The notes beneath the pieces were generated by a model, which was given only the letters and a program-made list of their open reading frames with translations, had not been told where the DNA came from and searched no databases. A stretch of 64,000 nucleotides of DNA from Nocardioides marmoribigeumensis (GTDB lineage: Bacteria; Actinomycetota; Actinomycetes; Propionibacteriales; Nocardioidaceae), in contig NZ_JAVDYG010000001.1 of the NCBI RefSeq assembly GCF_031458325.1, positions 3,410,001-3,474,000 on the forward strand. Reading direction: 5' to 3'. The position numbers were made by a program, and so were the translations under genes. Shown one piece after another: positions 41,388 to 52,198 of this stretch (positions are counted from its first letter, which is position 1; each line of letters begins with the position of its first letter).

Positions 41388-42860
41388 GTGGACACGTTCT
41401 TCAAGATCACCGAGCGCGGCTCGACGGTCGGCCGTGAGGTCAGGGGTGGCATCGTCACCTTCTTCACGATGGCCTACATCATCGTGCTCAACCCGCTCAT
41501 CATCGGCACGCAGACCGACGGCGCGGGCAAGTTCCTCGGCGGGGGCGACGCGCCCAACATCCCGCTGGTCGCGCTGGCGACGGCGGTGGTGGCCGGCGTC
41601 ATGACGATCCTCATGGGGGTCGTCGCGCGCTACCCGCTCGCCCTGGCCACCGGCCTGGGCCTCAACGCCTTCGTGACGTTCTCGATCGCCAAGGTCTACA
41701 CCTGGAACCAGGCGATGACCTTCGTGTTCCTCGAGGGTGTGATCATCCTCGTCCTGGTGCTCACCGGCTTCCGGACCGCGGTGTTCAGGACCGTCCCGGC
41801 CTCGCTCAAGACCGCCATCAGCGTCGGCATCGGCCTCTTCATCGCGCTGATCGGCCTGGTCGACGCGGGCTTCGTGCGCCGGACCGGCGCCGGACCGGTG
41901 CCGGTCGAGCTCGGCATCGGCGGCCTGCTCGACGGCTGGCCGACGCTGGTCTTCGTCGTCGGCCTGTTCCTCGTCATCGCGCTCTACTCGCGCGGCGTCA
42001 AGGGCGCGATCCTGATCTCGATCATCGCCACCACCGTGCTGGCGATCGTCGTCGAGGCGGTCGCCAAGGTCGGCCCCACGTTCATCTCGCCGGAGAAGTC
42101 CAACCCCGAGGGCTGGAACCTCAACGTCCCCAAGCTCCCGAGCGACGTGGTCACCTCGCCGTTCAACAAGCTCGACGACCTGTGGCACCTGTCGATCTTC
42201 GACGACGTCGGCAAGCTCGGCGACACCATCGGGGGGTACGACGCCGCGGCGTTCATCGCGATCGCCCTGCTGATCTTCACCCTGCTGCTGGCCGACTTCT
42301 TCGACACGATGGGCACGATGACCGCGATCGGCGCCGAGGCCGGGCTGCTCGACGCCCAGGGCATCCCGCCCAAGAGCGAGGCGATCCTGATCGTCGACTC
42401 CCTCGCGGCCGCGGCCGGTGGTGCCGCGTCGGTGTCCTCCAACACCTCCTACATCGAGTCGGCCTCGGGTGTCGGCGAGGGGGCGCGCACGGGCCTGGCC
42501 TCGGTGGTCACGGGCGTGATGTTCCTGCTCGCCACGATCTTCACGCCGCTGGTCGAGATCATCCCCAACGAGGCGGCCACCCCGGCGCTGGTGCTGGTCG
42601 GCTTCCTGATGATGACCCAGGTCAAGAACATCGACTGGGAGGACCTCGAGATCGCGATCCCGGCGTTCCTGACGATCGTGCTGATGCCGTTCACCTACAA
42701 CATCACCGTCGGCATCGGCGCGGGCTTCATCGCCCACGTCGTCGTCAAGCTGGTCCACGGCAAGGCCCGCGAGATCGCCCCGCTGATGTGGGTGGTCGCG
42801 GCGATGTTCGTGGTCTACTTCGCGATCGCGCCGATCCGCCAGCTGCTCGGCGTCGGCTGA
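41388..42860 (+). CDS. NCS2 purine permease (AzgA-like)
   Basis: A 490-residue transporter for adenine, guanine or hypoxanthine with about 13 helices. The start REVRGGIVTFFTMAYIIVLNP and the phrases ATGLGLNAF, FFDTMGTMTAIG and SSNTSYIESASGV are signatures of the AzgA branch of NCS2. It starts at GTG 41388. TAAGGT at 41341-41346 is the probable -10 box, leaving a leader of about 35 bases. It is a single gene bounded by strong hairpins on both sides. No purine riboswitch is evident. Confidence 0.93.
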   Translation: MDTFFKITERGSTVGREVRGGIVTFFTMAYIIVLNPLIIGTQTDGAGKFLGGGDAPNIPLVALATAVVAGVMTILMGVVARYPLALATGLGLNAFVTFSIAKVYTWNQAMTFVFLEGVIILVLVLTGFRTAVFRTVPASLKTAISVGIGLFIALIGLVDAGFVRRTGAGPVPVELGIGGLLDGWPTLVFVVGLFLVIALYSRGVKGAILISIIATTVLAIVVEAVAKVGPTFISPEKSNPEGWNLNVPKLPSDVVTSPFNKLDDLWHLSIFDDVGKLGDTIGGYDAAAFIAIALLIFTLLLADFFDTMGTMTAIGAEAGLLDAQGIPPKSEAILIVDSLAAAAGGAASVSSNTSYIESASGVGEGARTGLASVVTGVMFLLATIFTPLVEIIPNEAATPALVLVGFLMMTQVKNIDWEDLEIAIPAFLTIVLMPFTYNITVGIGAGFIAHVVVKLVHGKAREIAPLMWVVAAMFVVYFAIAPIRQLLGVG

Positions 42861-42874
42861 CCCCCGCACGACGA

Positions 42875-42908
42875 CAGGAGGGGACCCCCGGGCGGGGGTC
42901 CCCTCCTG
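42875..42908 (+). terminator. Strong terminator after the purine permease gene
   Basis: CAGGAGGGGACCCCC, loop GGGC, GGGGGTCCCCTCCTG: a perfect 15-base-pair stem starting 14 bases past the stop. It probably also serves the convergent small secreted-protein gene, which ends at 42926. Confidence 0.88.
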
Positions 42909-42925
42909 TGCGTCCGGTCAGCCGG

Positions 42926-43201
42926 TCAGCTCTTCTTGCCCCCACCCGGGTGGGTGCCGTTCTCGGAGCAGTACGTCTCGACGCTCTGGTTCGCCGCAGC
43001 GGCGGCGGCCTCGAGGCCCTGGAACGGCGGTGCCTGGTGCTTGTGGTCCTGGCCGGTCTGCGAGCCGGCGAAGTACGCCGTGCACAGGCCGAAGGTGTTG
43101 TGCCCGTTGGGGCCGGGCTCGCCGGCGGAGGCGAAGCCGACGGCGCCGAAGCTCAGGGCGAGGGTGGTGACCGCAGTGGCCGCGAGGGTGGGGACCCGCA
43201 T
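42926..43201 (-). CDS. Small secreted protein, unknown
   Basis: From ATG 43201 it has 91 residues. A clear signal peptide (about 1-26, ending ASAG) is followed by a 65-residue mature part with two cysteines (GLCTAYF and ETYCSENG) that could form a disulfide, and a Gly/Lys-rich end. GAAAGG eight bases before the ATG is the ribosome site. The frame is open far upstream, but that part overlaps the divergent lipoprotein gene and has no good start. I recognise no family. It is divergent from the lipoprotein gene with 82 bases between. Confidence 0.7.
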   Translation of the reverse strand: MRVPTLAATAVTTLALSFGAVGFASAGEPGPNGHNTFGLCTAYFAGSQTGQDHKHQAPPFQGLEAAAAAANQSVETYCSENGTHPGGGKKS

Positions 43202-43283
43202 GGTGGTTGCCTTTCGAGGAGTCCTGCTGTGGTGTGGGGGGCGGAGTAGTCTCGGCCCGCCGCCGACCCTCAAGGACTGTTCC

Positions 43284-44072
43284 GTGAGACCCCGCACCGT
43301 TCCGACACTGCTCCTCGTGGCCCTCCTCCTGCCCGGCTGCGCCGTGGGGGAGGAGCCGACCTCCTCGTCGGAGACCGGACTCCACCCGCGGATGACGCCG
43401 GAGAAGCGGAAGGCGGGACACCCCCACCCGGGCCGGAGGTCCGGCAAGGGGCGTTCCGACCACCAGAACGACCGGCCGAAGCGGCGGGTTACGCCCCCGG
43501 CGGCAAAACCTGAGAAGTCGTCAGCAATGGACGCGTCACCTACCTCGACCGCCCGCTCGGAGCCGACGGCCCAGCCGACCGTCCGCGCACCGGCGGGCCC
43601 GCCGAGCGCCTCGGTGCGCGACCGCACGGGGGACGCGCGTGGTGTCGGCGTGCCGGCGTACGCCGACCTGACCGGCGCCTCGCTGCGCCGCGACGGTGAC
43701 CGGTTCACCCTCCGGGCCGGCGCCGCGGCGGACTTCCCGACCTCCTCCGAGGAGGTCGAGCACGTGATCCTCTTCGCCGACACCGACGGGGACGGCCAGG
43801 TCGACTACGAGATCTGGGCGACGCTCGCCGACGACGGCTGGAGCGGCACCTGGCGCTACCCCGACGGGGCGAGGTTCGGCTCGGGCAGCGGGGTCGACGT
43901 CCAGCCCCGGGGCCGCGACCTGGTCGTCGGCTTCGACGCCTCGCGACTCGGTGGGGCGTCGTCGTTCCGCTGGCTCGTCGGTGCCGAGCAGGGCACCGCC
44001 GAGCAGCAGTCGACCGGGACGCTGTCGGAGGACTACGCCCCGGACTCGGGTGCGGTGCGCTTCCCGGGCTGA
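43284..44072 (+). CDS. Lipoprotein, unknown
   Basis: From GTG 43284 it has 262 residues. The signal sequence ends in a lipobox LLLPGC (C18), so the protein should be lipid-anchored outside the membrane. A disordered basic and Pro/Ser-rich linker (about 25-115) leads to a folded C-terminal domain (about 120-262). That domain contains ADTDGDGQVDYEIW, an Asp-rich calcium-binding-like loop as in dockerin or thrombospondin type repeats, within what looks like a beta-sandwich. AAGGA precedes the start by eight bases. The function is unknown. The 3' end overlaps the convergent gene by 40 bases. Confidence 0.72.
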   Translation: MRPRTVPTLLLVALLLPGCAVGEEPTSSSETGLHPRMTPEKRKAGHPHPGRRSGKGRSDHQNDRPKRRVTPPAAKPEKSSAMDASPTSTARSEPTAQPTVRAPAGPPSASVRDRTGDARGVGVPAYADLTGASLRRDGDRFTLRAGAAADFPTSSEEVEHVILFADTDGDGQVDYEIWATLADDGWSGTWRYPDGARFGSGSGVDVQPRGRDLVVGFDASRLGGASSFRWLVGAEQGTAEQQSTGTLSEDYAPDSGAVRFPG

Positions 44073-45895
44073 GCCCGGTGGTGCTCGGCCGGGTGGCCCC
44101 GGTGCGCGGGACCGGCGCGGTCGTGCCGGGCCCGGTGCACGGGCCGCGCGTGCGGCGGCCGGGCCCTGCGCGTCGCCCGGGCGGCGGACCGGGCGTCCAC
44201 CCCGTCGCTGACCAGGCCGGGGGCCTCACCCGCGACCCACACGCGCATCTGCCCGCGGGGATGGGTCACCACCGAGGCCGTGCCGTCGGACGTGGTGACC
44301 CCGCGCGCCAGCAGGACCGGAGGGGCGCCCTTGCGCTGGCCCCACCAGGTGACCGGCAGGCCGACCACCGGGGCGCCGCCGGGCAGACGGAGCGTCGAGG
44401 ACAGCGCCACGGTGCCCCACGGCCCACGCGTGGTGGTCGGGCGGGTGAAGGCGGGCGCGGCGGTGAGCGTGACGGGCGCCTCGGCGCTCGCGGTGCGGCC
44501 GTCGGCCTGCACCGCGGTCACCTGCACCGTCCGCACCGAGCCGGCCGTGCCCACGGCGCACAGCAGACGGGCCTGCGCCTGCTGGGTCCCGCTCGGGGTG
44601 ATGGTGCAACCGTCGGGGGCCCGCCAGCGGTGGGTGCCGCCGCCCGGGCCGAACGTCGAGCGCACCCGCAGCTCGAGGGGGAGGCCGGCGGGCACCGAGG
44701 CGGGGGAGGGCAGGACGGCGTCGATGGTCGGAGCGGCCGGCTCGGTCACCGCGGCGAGGTAGCCGGTGCGCAGGCCGTACTGGTCGAGCCGGTCGACCCC
44801 GACGCTCATCCGCAGCGCCGAGCCGGTCTCGCAGACCACCTGGATGCTCGGGCCGTCGGAGGCCCCGAGGACGCGGCACTGGCCCCCGTTGGCGACGTCC
44901 CAGGAGTAGCGGAGCCCGGGCCGGTCGACGGAGTCGGTCACCCGCGCGGTGAGGGTGACCGGCGTCCCGGCCGGGATCGAGGTCGGCCCGTCGATGCTCA
45001 GGCCGGTCAGCGTGTTGGGGGCGATCGAGGGTCCGGTGGTGAGGAACACCGAGTCGGCGACGTTCCAGTGGGTCGCGAGGTAGGACCTGGGTGCCGGCGT
45101 GGCCGTCGAGTAGTAGTCGTCGTGGCCGCAGTCGAGCAGCATCGGCCGGTCCGGCACGCAGGAGTCGGCACCGGTGCTGCCGGCTCCGTCACCGTCCCGG
45201 ACGCACATCAGGTCGCCCGCCGTGGTGCAGTGCCCGTCGGAGGTCGCGTGCGGGGCGTCGGGCTGCACCGCGCCGAGCACGTGGACCAGCGCGTGGGCCA
45301 GGCGGGTCGGCGTGGTGCGACCGTCGTCGCTGTAGCAGCTGACGACCAGCCGCGCGGGCCCCGGATCGGTCGTGCCGGTGCCGACGGGCGCCTGCGAGCA
45401 CCAGCCCTCGGTGCCCGGCAGCGAGGACCAGGGGAGGAAGACCGCGTAGCGGCGGTCGTCGCGGGTCAGGTCGAGCGCGGCGAGCGCCGTGTCGAGCGCG
45501 CCGGGGTCGGAGAAGTAGTCGTGGGTCGGGATCGTGCGGTGGGACACGGTCGGCGCGCACTGCGCGTCGGTCGCCCAGCGCACGCGCCGCGCCGTGCCGG
45601 GTGACGGGGTGGAGGCGGCGAGGGCGTCGTCGGTGCGGGCGGCCTGCTCGCGGATGCGCGCGACCAGCGCGGGGGAGTACGACGTGTCGCCCTCCTGGGT
45701 GACGACGACGAGCTGGACGCGCGGCCCGGACTGGCCGTCGTCGACGCACGCGCTGCTGGCGTGACCGACGAGCTCGCCGGCAGGCGGCGCCTCGGTCGCC
45801 GCGGTGCGGTGGGGCTGGGCGGTCGCGGCGACGCCCCCCAGGGTGCCGAGCGCGAGGGCGGCGACGGACGTGCCGACGACAGCAGCGAGGCGCAT
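44033..45895 (-). CDS. Secreted metalloprotease-like protein lacking the catalytic Glu
   Basis: From ATG 45895 (GGGGGAA upstream) it has 620 residues with a signal peptide (about 1-26). The segment AHALVHVLGAVQ (200-211), followed by APHAT, GHCT and DLMC, looks like the zinc site HExxHxxG of a secreted actinobacterial metalloprotease group. Here it reads H201-A-L-V-H205-V-L-G, so the general-base Glu is replaced by Ala. It is probably an inactive binder. From about 310 to 590 it has three Ig-like or bacterial-Ig beta domains. The last 35 residues are Arg/His/Pro-rich and overlap the lipoprotein gene, so the true end may be less constrained. Confidence 0.72.
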   Translation of the reverse strand: MRLAAVVGTSVAALALGTLGGVAATAQPHRTAATEAPPAGELVGHASSACVDDGQSGPRVQLVVVTQEGDTSYSPALVARIREQAARTDDALAASTPSPGTARRVRWATDAQCAPTVSHRTIPTHDYFSDPGALDTALAALDLTRDDRRYAVFLPWSSLPGTEGWCSQAPVGTGTTDPGPARLVVSCYSDDGRTTPTRLAHALVHVLGAVQPDAPHATSDGHCTTAGDLMCVRDGDGAGSTGADSCVPDRPMLLDCGHDDYYSTATPAPRSYLATHWNVADSVFLTTGPSIAPNTLTGLSIDGPTSIPAGTPVTLTARVTDSVDRPGLRYSWDVANGGQCRVLGASDGPSIQVVCETGSALRMSVGVDRLDQYGLRTGYLAAVTEPAAPTIDAVLPSPASVPAGLPLELRVRSTFGPGGGTHRWRAPDGCTITPSGTQQAQARLLCAVGTAGSVRTVQVTAVQADGRTASAEAPVTLTAAPAFTRPTTTRGPWGTVALSSTLRLPGGAPVVGLPVTWWGQRKGAPPVLLARGVTTSDGTASVVTHPRGQMRVWVAGEAPGLVSDGVDARSAARATRRARPPHARPVHRARHDRAGPAHRGHPAEHHRAQPGKRTAPESGA

Positions 45896-45993
45896 GTGTG
45901 ATTCCCCCGATTCACGAATGGGCTTGTGGCCGCCGCCACTGTACGACGGGGCACGCGAGCCGGGCACCTCCGAACGGCCGATGGTGATTTTTG

Positions 45994-46006
45994 TTAGCAA
46001 AGGTAA
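45994..46006 (+). promoter_or_regulatory. Probable MarR operator
   Basis: TTAGC-AAA-GGTAA is an imperfect 13-base dyad (one mismatch). It is placed just upstream of the TAGACT hexamer (46012-46017) of the marR-MFS unit, where a bound dimer would block the promoter. The surrounding sequence is AT-rich against the local background. Confidence 0.55.
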
Positions 46007-46023
46007 TGACCTAGACTAAGGAC

Positions 46024-46476
46024 ATGCCTGCTGCTGTCGAGACCCGCAACGTGTCCCCGGCGCTGGCGTCCTCACTCCGCGTGGCGATCGCCCGGGTCAA
46101 CCGCCGTCTGCGCGCCGAGCGCCTCCACGGCGCCGAGGTGAGCCTCGGCCAGATCGGGGTCATCGCGCGCCTGCACTGCGACGGTGACCAGACCATCGGG
46201 TGGCTCGCGGAGTCCGAGGGCGTCAAGCCGCCGTCGATGACCCGCACCATCGCCTCCCTCGAGGCGCTCGGCCTGGTCCGGCGCCGTCCGCACCCCAGCG
46301 ACGGACGCCAGGTCCTGGTCACCCTGACCCCCGAGGGCAAGGACACCCTCCTGGCCGACCGCCGCCGACGTGACGTCTGGCTGGCGCGGGCCCTGGCCGA
46401 CCTGACCCCTGAGGAGCGCTCGACGCTCGCCGCCGCGGCGCCGGTGCTGGAGAAGCTCGCCGGGAGCCGCCGGTGA
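46024..46476 (+). CDS. MarR-family regulator
   Basis: A 150-residue winged-helix repressor. The helix-turn-helix is GWLAESEGVKPPSMTRTIASLEALGLV (about 59-85) and the wing is RRPHPSDGRQVLVTLTPEG, textbook MarR. TAGACT six bases before the ATG suggests a leaderless mRNA. It is coupled to the downstream exporter gene by a GTGA overlap. Regulation of that pump by a small aromatic or toxic ligand is the usual logic. It is divergent from the metalloprotease-like gene. Confidence 0.93.
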   Translation: MPAAVETRNVSPALASSLRVAIARVNRRLRAERLHGAEVSLGQIGVIARLHCDGDQTIGWLAESEGVKPPSMTRTIASLEALGLVRRRPHPSDGRQVLVTLTPEGKDTLLADRRRRDVWLARALADLTPEERSTLAAAAPVLEKLAGSRR

Positions 46477-47879
46477 GCCCGACGTTCCGCAGCCTGGCCC
46501 ACCGCGACTACCGGCGCTACGCCACCGGCGGGTTCGTCTCCAACGTCGGCACCTGGATGCAGCGGGTCGCCCAGGACTGGCTGGTGCTGGTCGTCACGGG
46601 CGGCAGCGCCTCCGCGCTGGGCATCACCACCGGCCTCCAGTTCCTGCCGATCCTGCTCTTCTCGGCGTACGCCGGGGCGCTGGCCGACCGCTTCCCCAAG
46701 CGCACGATGCTGATGATCACCCAGGCCTCGATGGCCGTGCCCGCGGCCGTGCTGGGGGTCCTGGCGCTGACCGGCTCGGTGCAGGTGTGGCACATCTACG
46801 CCATCGCGTTCTCCTTCGGCATCGCCACCGCGTTCGACGCCCCTGTGCGGCAGTCGTTCGTCAGCGAGATGGTGGGACCGGACGACCTGGCCAACGCGGT
46901 GAGCCTCAACTCGGTGTCGTTCAACGCCGGTCGCATCGTCGGGCCCGCGGTCGCCGGCCTGATGATCGCCGCGCTCGGCTCCGGGGAGTGGGCGACCGGG
47001 GTGGTCATCCTCGTCAACGCCGTCTCCTACCTCGCCGTGCTCACCGCGCTGCTGGGCGTGCGGGCCGGCCGCCGTGATCCCGCGCGGGACCGCAACGCGC
47101 CCAAGGGCCGCATCCGCGACGCGGTCGCCTACCTCCGCACGCGTCCCGACCTGATCCTGGTCATCTGCGTCATGGGGTTCACCGGCACCTTCGGCCTCAA
47201 CTTCCAGATGACCTCGGCGCTCATGGCGACCCAGGTGTTCGACAAGGGCGCGGGGGAGTACGGCATCCTCGGCACCACGATGGCCTTCGGCTCGATCGCC
47301 GGCTCACTGATCGCAGCCCGCCGCGAGCGGCCGACGGTGCGGCTCGTCGTGGTCGCCGCGGTCGTGTTCGGCTCGATCGAGGTCGTCTTCGGGCTCATGC
47401 CGACCTACGCCACCTTCATGCTGATGACCCCCCTGATCGGCATCACCGCGATGACCACGATCACCTCGGCCAACGCGGTCACCCAGCTCACCGCGCCCGC
47501 CCACCTGCGCGGGCGGATCATGGCGATCTACCTGATGGTCTTCATGGGCGGCACCCCGCTCGGCTCGCCGCTGATCGGCTGGCTCGCCGACCAGTTCGGC
47601 GCGCGCTGGTCGCTGATCGGCGGCGGCATCGGCACCCTGGTCGGCACGCTGGGCGTGCTCGCCCTCCTGGTGGCCCGGCACGGCAAGGACGCTCTCTACA
47701 ATCCTGTGGGTGAACCCCCGCTATCGACGCCTGGTGATCCCGGGCGCACTGGTCCTGCTGATCGTGATCGTGCTGGTCAGCGCCCTGACCCGTGGGTGAG
47801 CGACCCGGCGGACACCACCGACCCGGCGGCAGCGGTGCCGAGGCAGGTGCCGGTGCCGGCGCGGCGGAGGTCCGCCTAG
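46473..47879 (+). CDS. MFS exporter (EntS/MFS_3-like)
   Basis: Twelve-helix major-facilitator exporter, second gene of the marR unit. YRRYATGGFVSNVGTWMQRVAQDWLV at the start and AGALADRFPKR (motif A) are typical of the MFS_3 branch related to enterobactin exporter EntS. The transporter proper ends near residue 408 (VARHGKDALY). The remaining 59 residues are Pro/Asp-rich. Over bases 47700-47789, 19 of 30 codons end in A or T, against the strong G/C rule elsewhere, because another gene is apparently read in a different frame there (47710-47799). The tail may be an accidental read-through. Confidence 0.9.
   Translation: MSPTFRSLAHRDYRRYATGGFVSNVGTWMQRVAQDWLVLVVTGGSASALGITTGLQFLPILLFSAYAGALADRFPKRTMLMITQASMAVPAAVLGVLALTGSVQVWHIYAIAFSFGIATAFDAPVRQSFVSEMVGPDDLANAVSLNSVSFNAGRIVGPAVAGLMIAALGSGEWATGVVILVNAVSYLAVLTALLGVRAGRRDPARDRNAPKGRIRDAVAYLRTRPDLILVICVMGFTGTFGLNFQMTSALMATQVFDKGAGEYGILGTTMAFGSIAGSLIAARRERPTVRLVVVAAVVFGSIEVVFGLMPTYATFMLMTPLIGITAMTTITSANAVTQLTAPAHLRGRIMAIYLMVFMGGTPLGSPLIGWLADQFGARWSLIGGGIGTLVGTLGVLALLVARHGKDALYNPVGEPPLSTPGDPGRTGPADRDRAGQRPDPWVSDPADTTDPAAAVPRQVPVPARRRSA
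47710..47799 (+). CDS. Nested 29-residue single-helix membrane peptide
   Basis: GTG 47710 opens a frame coding a short basic head (NPRYRR) and one hydrophobic helix rich in Val, Leu and Ile, ending in TRG. It lies wholly inside the 3' tail of the MFS gene in another frame. Twenty-five of its 29 codons end in G or C, whereas the MFS frame over the same bases is A/T-ending, so the selection seems to act on this frame. TACAAT (47697-47702), an excellent -10 hexamer, stands seven bases before the GTG. Its stop overlaps the start of the methyltransferase gene. The function is unknown. Confidence 0.6.
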   Translation: MNPRYRRLVIPGALVLLIVIVLVSALTRG

Positions 47880-49035
47880 CCCTCCTCGACGACAGCGACG
47901 CCACGGGCCTGCACCGGGCGGTCGCGTCGGGCAGGCAGCGGGGCCGCGAGCCGCGGTGGCGGCGGGTCGAGCTGAGGTACGTCGACCTCAAGGCCGGCCG
48001 CCGCCTCCAGGTCACGGCGTACGACGACACGCAGGCGTTCACCAGCAACCACGACGCCGGGTCGGCCCCGGGCGCGGTGGACGAGCTGCTCGCCGAGGGC
48101 TTCTCCAGCTGGCACGTGGAGTCGGTGACCGGGACCCTGCAGGCGCGGGTGACCAAGAAGGGACGGCTGCTCGTGCACCGCAGCGGCGCGGCCGCGCCGG
48201 CGCCCGACCGCAGCCACGACCGGACCAAGCAGCGGCTGCTCCCCGAGGACGACCCGGTGCTGCGTGAGCTCGGCATCACCGACGCCCAGGGACGGGTCAA
48301 GCCGAGCCGGCAGGCGAAGTACCGCCAGGTCGAGGAGCTCCTGCGCGCCCTGGACGCGGCGTTGAAGGACGCCACCGCGGCCGGGGCGGTCCGGACCCCG
48401 ACCCCCGACGACCCGCTGCGGGTGGTGGACCTGGGCTGCGGCAACGCCTACCTCACCTTCACCGCCCACCGCTACCTCACCTCGGTGCTGGGGATCCCGG
48501 TCCGCACGACCGGCGTCGACGTCAAGGCGCAGTCCCGCGAGCACAACACCGCTGTCGCCGAGCGCCTCGGGCTGGGCGACGTCACCTTCGTGCAGGCCGG
48601 CATCGACGGGTGGACCCCGCACCAGCGGCCCGACGTCGTCCTCGCGCTGCACGCCTGCGACACCGCCACCGACGACGCCCTCGCCCAGGCGGTCCGGTGG
48701 GAGGCGCCCCTGGTGCTCGCCGCCCCCTGCTGCCACCACGACCTCTCGGCACAGCTGCGGGAGGTGACCCCGCCGCCCGGGGGTGCCGCCCTGCTGCGCG
48801 ACGGCATCCTGCGGGAACGCTTCGCCGACACCCTCACCGACGCGGTCCGGGCGCTGCTGCTGCGCACCCGGGGCTACCGCGTCGACGTCGTCGAGTTCGT
48901 CGACAGCGCCCACACGCCGCGCAACACGCTGCTGCGCGCGGTCCGCACGGGCGCGAGCGGCGCCGAGGCGCAGGCCGAGCTCGACACCCTGCTGGGCCAG
49001 TGGCCGGTGCGACCGGCGCTGGCGGAGCGGCTGCG

Positions 49036-49039
<4 letters not shown>
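47792..49039 (+). CDS. SAM-dependent methyltransferase (Methyltransf_32-like)
   Basis: A 415-residue class I methyltransferase. The N-terminal third (about 25-130) is a separate beta-rich region. The catalytic domain has VVDLGCGNAYLTF (motif I, about 210-222), GVDVKAQSREHN (motif II), then LALHACDTATDDAL and APCCHHDL. This HACDTATD...CCHH pattern marks the METTL25/Methyltransf_32 group, which may modify RNA or protein. The only usable start is GTG 47792, overlapping the nested small gene. The first 25 residues are Gly/Ala-rich and may be read weakly. It is coupled by a GTGA overlap to the propeller gene downstream. Confidence 0.83.
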
Positions 49040-51166
<2,127 letters not shown>

Positions 51167-51243
51167 TCAGCACGTGCGCGGCGAGCCGCTCGTGGGCTGT
51201 CTATTGTGGCATCCCCGACCGCCGTCCCCAGGAGCCCGTCCAC

Positions 51244-51633
51244 GTGACCACGACCCCGTCGGCCCCGTCCTCCGGGGAGGACCGCAGGCGCGCGATCTCG
51301 CGAGTGGCCGGTCTCGTGCTGGTCGCCCTCGGGGTGCTGGCGGTCGGCGCGGCCGTGGTGGACCTCGTCGGTGGCTTCGACCGCACCGTCGCCGTCGTCC
51401 CGGTGGAGGGGCTGCCCGACCGGGTCGCGGTCGACAACGGGCCCGGTCTGCTGTGGCTGGCCTTCCTCGGCATCCCGATGGTCCTCGTCGGCGGCGCGGG
51501 GCTCCTCTACGGCTACCTCGGCCCACCGCCGACCACCCCGCTCGAGCCCGGCACCTGCCGGGCCTGCGGGCGCCACAACGGCCCCGAGGCCACGTTCTGC
51601 GACAGCTGCGGCTCCCGGCTGGTCGCCGCGTGA
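51244..51633 (+). CDS. Small membrane protein with C-terminal zinc ribbon
   Basis: A 129-residue protein. A Ser/Pro-rich charged head precedes two transmembrane helices (about 21-41 and 69-90). A cytoplasmic zinc ribbon with four cysteines follows: CRACGRHN and CDSCGSRL (about 105-127). AGGAG lies ten bases before GTG 51244, and TATTGT at 51202-51207 may be its -10 box. Zinc-ribbon membrane proteins of this sort are common, and their role is unknown. The GNAT gene overlaps its stop by four bases. Confidence 0.78.
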   Translation: MTTTPSAPSSGEDRRRAISRVAGLVLVALGVLAVGAAVVDLVGGFDRTVAVVPVEGLPDRVAVDNGPGLLWLAFLGIPMVLVGGAGLLYGYLGPPPTTPLEPGTCRACGRHNGPEATFCDSCGSRLVAA

Positions 51634-52136
51634 GCGTGCGCGTCGAGGAGACGGCGTACGACGACCCGCGCGTGCAGCGCCTGGTCGAGGCGGTCCAGGC
51701 GGAGTACGTCGAGCGCTACGGCAGCCCCGACGACAGCCCCATGGAGGCCGGCGCGTTCGCGCCGCCCCGGGGCCGGTTCTTCGTCGCGCTCGCCGGTGAC
51801 GAGCCGGTCGCGATGGGCGGGTGGCGCCTGCGTCCCGACCTGGTCGACCTCGGGGGCTCGCGCGCCGCGGAGGTCAAGCGGATGTACGTCGCCCCGGCCG
51901 CCCGCCGCAGCGGCCTGGCCCGGCTGGTCCTGCGCCGGCTGGAGGACTCCGCCCGCGAGGACGGTTGTGACCTGCTGGTCCTCGAGACCGGGCTCATGCA
52001 GCCGGAGGCGATCGAGCTCTACGAGTCCTCGGGCTACGTCCCGGTCACGCCGTTCGGCCACTACAAGGACTCGCCGCTCTCGCGCTACTTCGGCCGGCGT
52101 CTGGTCGACTGGTCCGGACCTGAACCTAAACCGTGA
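51630..52136 (+). CDS. GNAT-family N-acetyltransferase
   Basis: From GTG 51630 it has 168 residues. The acetyl-CoA binding motif A is EVKRMYVAPAARRSGLARLVL (about 85-105; the usual Q/RxxGxG/A is RRSGLA). Motif B is VLETGLMQPEAIELYESSGYVPV. It is a single-domain enzyme that may act on an amino acid, peptide or antibiotic; the substrate is unknown. It is translationally coupled to the zinc-ribbon membrane protein gene. The ABC-importer promoter region begins right after its stop. Confidence 0.88.
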   Translation: MSVRVEETAYDDPRVQRLVEAVQAEYVERYGSPDDSPMEAGAFAPPRGRFFVALAGDEPVAMGGWRLRPDLVDLGGSRAAEVKRMYVAPAARRSGLARLVLRRLEDSAREDGCDLLVLETGLMQPEAIELYESSGYVPVTPFGHYKDSPLSRYFGRRLVDWSGPEPKP

Positions 52137-52165
52137 CCTCGTTCACATTGGCTCGTTGACGGCCC

Positions 52166-52179
52166 TGGAACACGTTCTA
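52166..52179 (+). promoter_or_regulatory. KstR-like palindrome in the ABC-importer promoter region
   Basis: TGGAACACGTTCTA fits the mycobacterial/rhodococcal KstR consensus TnnAACnnGTTnnA at every fixed base. It is the core of a longer near-dyad CTGGAACACGTTCTAG (52165-52180). A TTGACG -35-like box (52156-52161) lies directly upstream, so a repressor here would block transcription of the operon that starts at 52199. Other TetR proteins bind similar GAAC-GTTC dyads, so the identity of the regulator is inferred. Confidence 0.5.
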
Positions 52180-52198
52180 GTCACCAGGAGCGGTCGTC

